DNA of 20,842 nt from a virus: positions 1-20,842 of IMG/VR virus record IMGVR_UViG_3300025127_008226, one strand, 5' to 3'. Both the position numbers and the translations under genes were made by a program. Within the stretch, counting starts at the first letter, position 1; the number at the start of each line of letters is the position of its first letter. Shown here in pieces: positions 9,401-18,400 of the stretch. The notes beneath the pieces were generated by a model. That model ran no database searches. It was not told where the DNA came from and saw only the letters and a list, made by a program, of their open reading frames with translations.

Positions 9401-12400
9401 GAGGAGCTTGCCGCTGATGACGCTAGGAAAGGATTAGACGTACTTACTGATGACGAGGGTAATTCTTTACTTACCGAAGAACAGCAGTCTGCTCTTGATA
9501 AAGCAATCGAAGATGTTAACCAAGTTCGAGATAGAATTAATGAGGGCGATGTCTCTGATTTAAGCTTTAACAAAAATCTTCTTAATAATCTAGCAGAAGC
9601 TTTAGGTATTGAGAGACCTAATAAAATTAAAGATAAGAAAGTTCTTGAAGCTAAAATTAAAGAAGCGTGGGCTAAGGCTTCTAAAGAACAACGAGAAGCT
9701 TATGATGATATTATTATTGATAGAGATCTCACAGACGATATCTTTAAAAGCAAAGCTACTCAAAACATTGAAGCAACTATTAGAGCGGCTGTAGAAGAAC
9801 AAGGTGATGATTTAATTAAAAGGATGAAACAAACCTTACGAAATGAAAGTGATGAGTATCAGCTTGTTCAGAAAAAAATCAGCGACTTTTTAAAACCTTT
9901 CAGAGAACAGGTGACTATAGGAACTGATGCAGATACGGCAAAATCTAATAAGTCAAGTACTGTCTTGTTGTTACTTGGTTTAGTAGAAGCTAATAAAGTA
10001 AACGAAATGCGTACACAGAAGTTTATCAATCTTTTGTCGGAGGGGCGGTTTGAAGCAGCCCTTGAAATGCTCCTTGTTCGTCAAGGCGATGATCCACAGC
10101 AAATAAAAAACAATGAGTGGGCTACGGCTATGGAGAAAGGCATTGGAACGATAGGGTCGGTTAGAGATATGATGGGAAGGGCTAGTAATGGTAAAGACCC
10201 TAACGCAACCCAGTATCTTCGGAGTGAACTTCCTAGATCGTGGAGAGAAAGAGGCGATGGTCTTAAGGTTAATACTATCGAAGTAGTCGAACAACCTAAG
10301 ACTGCTAGAGATTATTTAGCAGAGAACGGAACAGATCAACAAAAGAAAACTTTTGCTGCTTTAGAAAAAGAAGAAGCGAAGGTACGGAAAGCTATTGACT
10401 CTTACGTAGAAAGTCAACGACAGCAGATTATTAACGATAAGGTTAGAAAGTCTGCTGAACGTGTTATTGCTCAGACTAAACCAGCTATTGGTTTTGTTCG
10501 TCCTATTTTAAAAGCATTGCAGTCTGTAAACGGACATATTGTAAGAGCTAAAAGTAGCACAGCTAATGTGTCTGGTGACATTCAAACTGAATTTTCATTT
10601 GATATTTCAATTGGAAGAGATGAATTAATTGGTGTTTTAAAAGCTAATGACTTATTAGGAGTTATGCACGAAATTGACAAACAATCAGGGACTCTTAATC
10701 AAAAAGTCGAAAAATATGATTCTAAGATAGTAATGAATGCCCTTCAAGATAAACTAGTTAGCGTAGCCCCGTCTTTACGAGATGTGTTTATCCCCGGATT
10801 ACAAAGAATCTACGACAATATGTATAACAGTAGGATTGAAGGTACTGGTTTGTATAAGGGTGAAGGATCAGTTAGAAACTTACTAGATGAAATGGACAAA
10901 ACTTTAGATGCTGAAGCTTCTTTCTATACTAAAGAGTTTGAAGCTAACGGTAGTCGATACTACACTGACGAAAATTTATATGATTTAGATGCTGCATCTT
11001 GGGATAGGGAATTTACTAAAGCTCTTAATAACTTAGACTTTAAAGATTATTTCGATGACTTAGGAGAATCTGTTACCCCTGAACAAAAAGTCTCTAGGGT
11101 TTTATCGGATTTAAATGAAAGTTTAGGAGATAGAAAACTTACTAATGCTAATGAATTAGGATCGACTAGGGGAGCTTTAGGTCCAAAAAGAGCAGCTAGA
11201 GCTATAAGAAGTGCTTTGATGGGAGAAAGGGCTACTACTTCCTCAGTATCAGAAACATCTGCTATCGTTACAGGAGGACGTTTAGAAGCAAAGAGAACCT
11301 TAGGTGCTGACAGGGCTGTAGGTATTCAGAAGGAAACAGATAGCCAGCTTCTTGATATGTTTGACGAGTATGTGGTTCAGAAACGTCAAGGATATTTCTT
11401 AGATGACGATCTTACGGATGAAGACTTGGATGTGTTAGAAGAGTTCTTAACTAATGTTAGAATTAAAGATATTCCTAACAGGGTACGAGCAGAAAACAGT
11501 CTTCTGCCTACTATGGTTATTGAGTCCCTAACACAGAAACTTCCTCAAAACATCGAACAATTAATTGAGCAGAATAAAATTAACATGCTTAGAAGCGATC
11601 CAGCTTTTATGTCTACTGTTCACGATGCTATTTTCCCTATGCTATCGTCCGAAATTAGCACCAAAGGTAAGCACTTTGCGTGGAACTACAAGATTAAGGG
11701 TAAGGACGGAGAAGACATCTATCCGTTTAGAGGCTTAGGATTTGGTTTCCCTATTGCTGATGCACGACCTGATACAATCAATGCGGCATTAGCGGCAGCT
11801 ACTGAAATTACGTTTAACTACGAAAACTTACTTAGCACTGGATTTAAAACTTGGGAAACGGGATCATGGAGAAGTAAACTAGACCCTGCTACCAGAGAAA
11901 AAATTCCAGAAGATATGTCATTCGGAGACTTTTTCTTTGGGGATGGTATTAAACAGTTATCTAACGATGAACAAAAAGCTGTAGCAAAAGAATTGTTCCC
12001 TAACATCGGAGAATTTGATGCAGACGCTTCAGGTAACAACGTTGTAGTTGCTATTGTAAACGGAGTTGAAGGAGCAGGAGCTACTAGAGACTTCTTATCA
12101 GAGTTAATTAAACGGGTTGATGAAGGTCAGTTAAATGACTTTTTAGAAGAAAACTATAAAACCTCTTATGAGCGCACTAAAGATATCGTACAAAACGATT
12201 TAAACAGCGATAGCACAAGAGAAAGAATTAAAGAGGCAGCCAAAAGAGGTCAAGCCAGTCCTGATTTAGATGAAGCTATTCAAGTTTCTGCTCAAATTTT
12301 TAATTACGAAGACGCTGACGGTAATCCTTTGCTTGACTTAAAAGCAATCATGAAGAACCCCAGCATGACCCAACCTTACGGTGCTGGTGTCGGATCTATG

Positions 12401-15400
12401 GCGCAAGCTATTAGAGAAAACTTCTTTGTAAAGTATAAAGATCTACTTATTAAAGATGTAAATGTTCCTATTACAGCAGCAAACTTTGAACGTATGTCTA
12501 GGGTTGCCTCTACGTTATTAGCTAACGGTTTCCATGAAAGCTCCGCTAAACACGGATTATCTTGGGTTAATACTAACTTGTTCGGTAAAGACACTAAGAT
12601 TACTAACGAGACTCTTAGAGATACGTTAAACAGGTTTAGAAGCGTAAGAAAAGATTATCTTGGATCGTCTTCTCTTAGAGGAGCAGGAGATGCAATTAAA
12701 GACCCAAGCGGTGTAAGATCACTAGTAGCAGATAACACGGCAAAAGAACAATCACTCGATGCTATTATGGAAGGTGCTGATCCAGAACTGTCTCAAGCTG
12801 ATTCGTTTACTCATATGATGAGGCAAATGATGGCTCAGGCTGTTGTTCTTACTGATAATGGCTACGCTAAAAACGAAGTTCAAGCTGGGTCTGATATTAG
12901 AAAACTTATTATGGGTATGGTAAAAGACGCTGAAGGTAATACAGAACTTCAAAAAGCAATCGCCAACGAAAACTACCCAGAAGCACGAAGACTTTGGTCT
13001 GATATCACAAATCAAGACGAAGTTAATAATATTAAATTGTCTGCTCTAAATAGTTACATCCGACAGGCTCATACTTTTGACGGAGAAAAATTTAATAAAT
13101 TACTTACTAGCTTAAATCTCCAAACTCTTTCTGAAGATATTATGGACAGCTTATCGCCAATGGGCCGAAAAGCATTTGTTCAAAACTTCTTTAGAGAATT
13201 AGCAATCGGGCCTGATCACGGACGAATGTACACAAAAACAACTTCTCCCGATTTGTTAGTTGATAAATTAGTACGACCTGACGATACTTCATCTTTCTCA
13301 ATTGCCAGTATGAAGCCAGATAATCTTCCCCGTGATGCGGAATCTTTTGATGCTGAAATTAGAAAGTTAACGCTTCTTGATTTAGCTAAAAAGATTTCTT
13401 CTTTTGTGGAAGACGAAGATATGCCTGTTCTTCCTTCAAAGGGTAAATTCGATCCTTCAAGCAGAGAAGGATTCTTAAGGGAATGGAAAAACAACAGTGA
13501 CTTGTCACGAAAGATACGAAGAAAAGCAAAACAACAGCTTGTTAAAATTGACGGCCTTGAGTTTGATGGGTTAAACACAGAGAAAAAAGAAGCACTTATG
13601 GTGCTTAAGAAAATGTTGTCTAAAATTGTAGATAGCGGTATTGATGCTAGAGATGGTTCTATTGACGATCTTATGGCAGGAATTACCGAACGAGATACCA
13701 GACAACAAGTTAACGCTATGCCCAGTGCTTTAGGATTTTTACCTAAAACTTTCTTATCTGATTTTAACGAAGCACCTGCTACTATTCTTCGTAAAGCTCA
13801 GTTAGAACGAACCCAAAGCGTTAAAACAATGAGGTCTCTTGAAAGTCAAATTAAAGATAAAAGAGTTACCATACAGCAAGATCCTTTTTCAGTTGAAGAG
13901 TTAGCTTATGTTAATACCTTGGGTAATATCGAAGCTATTAAACCTCTTGCATTTAAAGCTATGTTACCTACGTCTGTCTTTGATACAGTGGCATTAAACA
14001 TTACAGATTCTCCTTCTCTTAGGACAACTCAAGCCGCCGTCAAAACAGAATTAGATACTTTTGTAGATAACGTAAAGTCAATCGGAGGTAATAAAGAATT
14101 AGAAGAGGCAGCTAAAAAAGGTAAATACGATATTGTATTATTACATTATTTTGCTACGTTGGCTTCAAAGCAAGCTATGAAAAACAGACAAGACATTAAA
14201 TTAGCTTCTGATGCTTTTGAAGAACGCAAAAGAACTTTTGTTGCCTCTCTTGGTAAAGTAACTGACGAGGAGATTATCGAAGCTATCAAATCAAACAGTG
14301 CTTTGCAGGATGCTGAAAAAGAACTTAGATTGCTTATTGATGCTTCTTTATTAGAAGAAGAAAGTACCTTACGCAGTCTTCTTCAGTGGGGACATGACGC
14401 AAAACGAAATATTACTGACTTATATGATCTCCAAGGCGATTCTATTGATACAGTGTATTCAGGTAGAACTATTGAAGAAAGTATTCAAAACACAATTGTA
14501 AACAATGACATTACAGCAGGTAACTTATTAGCTTGGCTTGCTAACGACGCTGAGTTCTTAGGACAGGTTTTAGTAGATGATCCCGCATCTAGGTATGTTG
14601 ATGCTCATGGTGGTAATAGACCCGAACGAGCTTTAAACGCTCTAGGTGTCTTTTCTACAGGTGACTCACCTTCGTTATATTTAGCTGCTTACGCTCAAAA
14701 CTATGGAAAGCGGTATACCATTTCTTCTATTTTAGGCGTACCCCAAGAAAACATTACTTCAGCGGAAATTCAAGCTTATAGAATTTGGTTAGATGCTAGG
14801 TATAAACTAGATTATGAAACAATGGATAGAATTAAAACGGATTTCCCTGACTTAGTAGAAGCTTTAGAAAATCCAGATAATGCTTCTAATCTTTTAAAAC
14901 TAGAGTTAGAAGGTAAACAAGCCGCAGTAAAGAGTTTTGATAACACAGCTTTGTTAAGTGAAATAACTAGAAATATTCCGTTAACAGAAGCCGTTGCAAA
15001 CGATCTTTTAGAACAGTATCCTAACATTGAGCAAATTATTTCTAGGGTTAGCCCTGATATGACTCTTGAACGTTTACTGTCCAGTAAATCAGAAACATTG
15101 CTGGGTAATAAACATAAAGCTCTTGTTAACCAGTTTGGAGATGTTACTGCTCCTCACAGAATTATAGGTAACGCTAAAATTAAACTAATGGCAGGAGAAA
15201 AATTAAACTCTGCTAACTCGATTGGAAGTAAAGATTTAGTTGATGCTATGCGATTAACTTCTTCTCTTGGTTTAGAGTCAATGCCTTTTGATCAAACCTT
15301 AGCTGGTAATATTACAAGTTATGATCCGTTTACTAAATTCGGGTCATCAATTAGCAGAACTAGAAGACAAGCTGCTATTCTTACAGAAGCAATGAAGGGT

Positions 15401-18400
15401 ATTGTTAAAGGTAAACCAGAATCAGAAATTGTTGTGGATAAGCGGAATAGTTTTATTTCAGGAGGTAAAACAAAACAAGCAGAATTTATTGCTTACAGTC
15501 CCGAACAAATTAGTACCGCTCTTTCAGTCTCTGAAGAAATTATGGCTAAGGGTATATTGCGTGATTTAGATTTAGATGATGTTATGTTAGATAGTATCTT
15601 TAACACAGAAGATAATAAAAGCCGAAATAAGAGCGACGTTTATAGGGCAGCTAGGCTTGTTCCCTTCCTTTCAAAAGAATCTTCAGAGTATAACATCTTT
15701 AAAAGGCAGCAGGCTATTAAAGAATCGTTAAGAAGCAATAAACTAATTGACGATATTACGTTGTTCAATGATTTTAAAGATAATGTTCTTCCTATTCTTA
15801 AGGATATTAAAAAAGCTATTCATAAACGAAAAGAAAGTAAAATTAAAAACGATCCGAATGTTTCTCAAAATATGTTTGATGATTTCTATCTTTCTGATGA
15901 TTGGTTTAATGCTACAGTAAGAAATACTGACGCATCAGATGATTTAAACACTCCTTCTGTTAATGATACTTCTGTTTATGAAAGCAATTCTGTAGAAACT
16001 GTAAAAACAGAAGCAGTTGCTGAAGCAGAGATAACTACATTAAGACAAAGAAACAATAGTTCGGATGCTTTAAGCGGAGTTAACACAATTGATTTTGCTT
16101 TCAGCGATCAGTCGTTTGGTTCTTCTAAAGCACACCGTAGATTTTTACAGGGTATTAATCCGTTGGTTAAAAGAGGCGTTTTAACTAATGACGATGCTCT
16201 ATTACTTAAAGTAGTATTTAACGATAGATCTAATGCAGGGTTGTTAGAAAGTTTATTTGATCAAGAAGATTCAGTAACCTTTGGAGTTAACGAAGAGGCT
16301 ATTAGTTCTTCTGTGACTGACTTGCAAACTTTTAGAACTAGAATTGAAGTCGCTCATAATCTTGCTACACAGTTTGGTAAAATTAACGAGTTGGGTGCTG
16401 CTGGGGTTGTCTTAGAAGAACTTGGACACGCTATTGGTAAACGAATGAGCAATCAAGGAGTTCAAGAGTTTATCATTAGGGCGAAACAGTTATTAAAAAA
16501 CGAAGAAGGGTTTGACTCTTTTATTGCTCTTGAAAAAGAACTGTTTGGTGATACAACAAGAGTAGATTACGATAGTAGAATTCAACATATTCGTAAGTTT
16601 ATTGATGAAGACGAAGATGTAAAATCTGTCAGAAGTAATGAAACATTTGGAATTATGTTTGCTATTTCTACTATTTTAGGTAAAGATGTCAAGAGTTTGC
16701 TTAACACTGAAGAACATTTATTTAGTGAATTATACGGAATGAGTAATCACTATATGGCACGATTAAACTCGTTTTATAATTTAGCTGAATCTTCTCCCTT
16801 AAGTATTGATGATTTTCAACACCCTATTAATATTAAAGATAATTTAACTTCGGTTGTTTACACTATACACGACAAACCGGCAGATCCAAGGCCAGACTTT
16901 GATCCAAATCACATGTATAATAGGGCAACACAAACAGGTAATTTAGACGAGCAAAGAGAGGCTTATTTAGACGATAACATTAAAGCTGCTACTGAACCAG
17001 ACGGGCGATTTAACCCTAATAAATTAGACGATAACCCTCATAACAAAGTTAGGGCTATTTCAAAACATTTAGATAGTCTTGTTAAAGACGCAAGTGCTGG
17101 TACGCTTATTGATACTCCAATGTTTGAGTTAATGTCTAATCTTTCTGGCGGTTTAATGTCAAGACAATTTGTTGAAAAAGCTATGCTAAATCTTGCTCAA
17201 CCATTTGGAGGAAGAAAATTCGCTTTCTTAGCAAACAATAAAAATGGCATGAGTGGTACTTTATTGCTTCTTATGGGTATGGTTGACACCAAGATGCTTG
17301 TGTCTACTTCGTCCTTTAACACAGCACTTCCTACTATGCAGGGTCTTCAAGTTCATTTAGATGGTATTTTTGAACCTTTAATGAAACCATTGTTAGAAAT
17401 TAAAAGACGTAACATTACTGAAGGTATGGACAAAAACAGTTCGTACAGAACTTTTGTTAATCTCTTTTGGAAGATGACAATGAATAGAGATGATGCTGGT
17501 AATATTAGGGGATGGGCCGGTGAAACAAGAGCTAAAGAAATTGCTATAGATGAGTTAGCTAAATCTTACCAGAGATCAGGAGAAGAATTACCGTTTGACC
17601 CAGAAACGGGCAAATTAACTGATCCAGAGTTAGACAACACAGTAGATGTTTTAGTGTCTACCGTAAAGGCTTGGTCAAACTCTGAGAATGGGATTTGGCA
17701 ACAGATTTTAACTGCTCAAGTTGATAACGGTAAGTTTGACGCTACTTTTGCTACGGACGCTATTATGAGTGGTGTTGTCCCAGTTAAATTTATTGATGAA
17801 GTATTTACAAGAGGAGAAGCAAGCACTCAAGATGTACGAGAAACCTTTAGGTTTGATTTTGCTGATCATCTTTATTCTTCAATGACTGACAGAAATAATA
17901 TGTTTATACACGAAGATTTATTCCACTTAGTGTTTGCGGATAAATTAGAAGGAGACGTTAATGCTCCTACTCGTATTAACGGTATGTCAAAAGCTACTGG
18001 TGTTTACCAGAAGTATTTAGAAGATTCTACAACTCCTTCAGAAGCTTGGGGTAATTTTACATCTGATATTAAATCAGGAAAAATCAGTAAGTACGATTTA
18101 TTAGACGGAGAAGAACTTAAGTTTTTCTACGAAGCTATAGATAAACAAGACTTTAACTTAACTAAAAACCAAGCTGAAATAATGAATATGCTTGAGAATA
18201 GGCTTAATGCTCAAACAGCCAAATCAGGTAAAAGGTCAATTTCAACAAGTAATAAGAACAAACTTACAGAATTTGTAGCGGAAAATTATATAGCAAGGGC
18301 AGGTTCTTCTGCATACACCTTTATTAACGATAGATTTTTAAATACTTCTCGACTCCTAGATGACCCCACTATGGAACCCTACCTTAACATGGATCCAATT

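Noticed and set aside
9909-9924. SP6-promoter-like string GGTGACTATAGGAAC inside the giant gene
   Set aside because: One base pair short of the SP6 core spacing, mid-gene, and explained by the codons; likely chance. It would only matter if the CTATAG motif proved to be this phage's promoter.
11618-11641. VHDAIFPML (His1736-Asp1737) resembling polymerase motif C
   Set aside because: No motif A or B partner at suitable distances upstream; a lone HDA string is common by chance in a 4641-residue protein.
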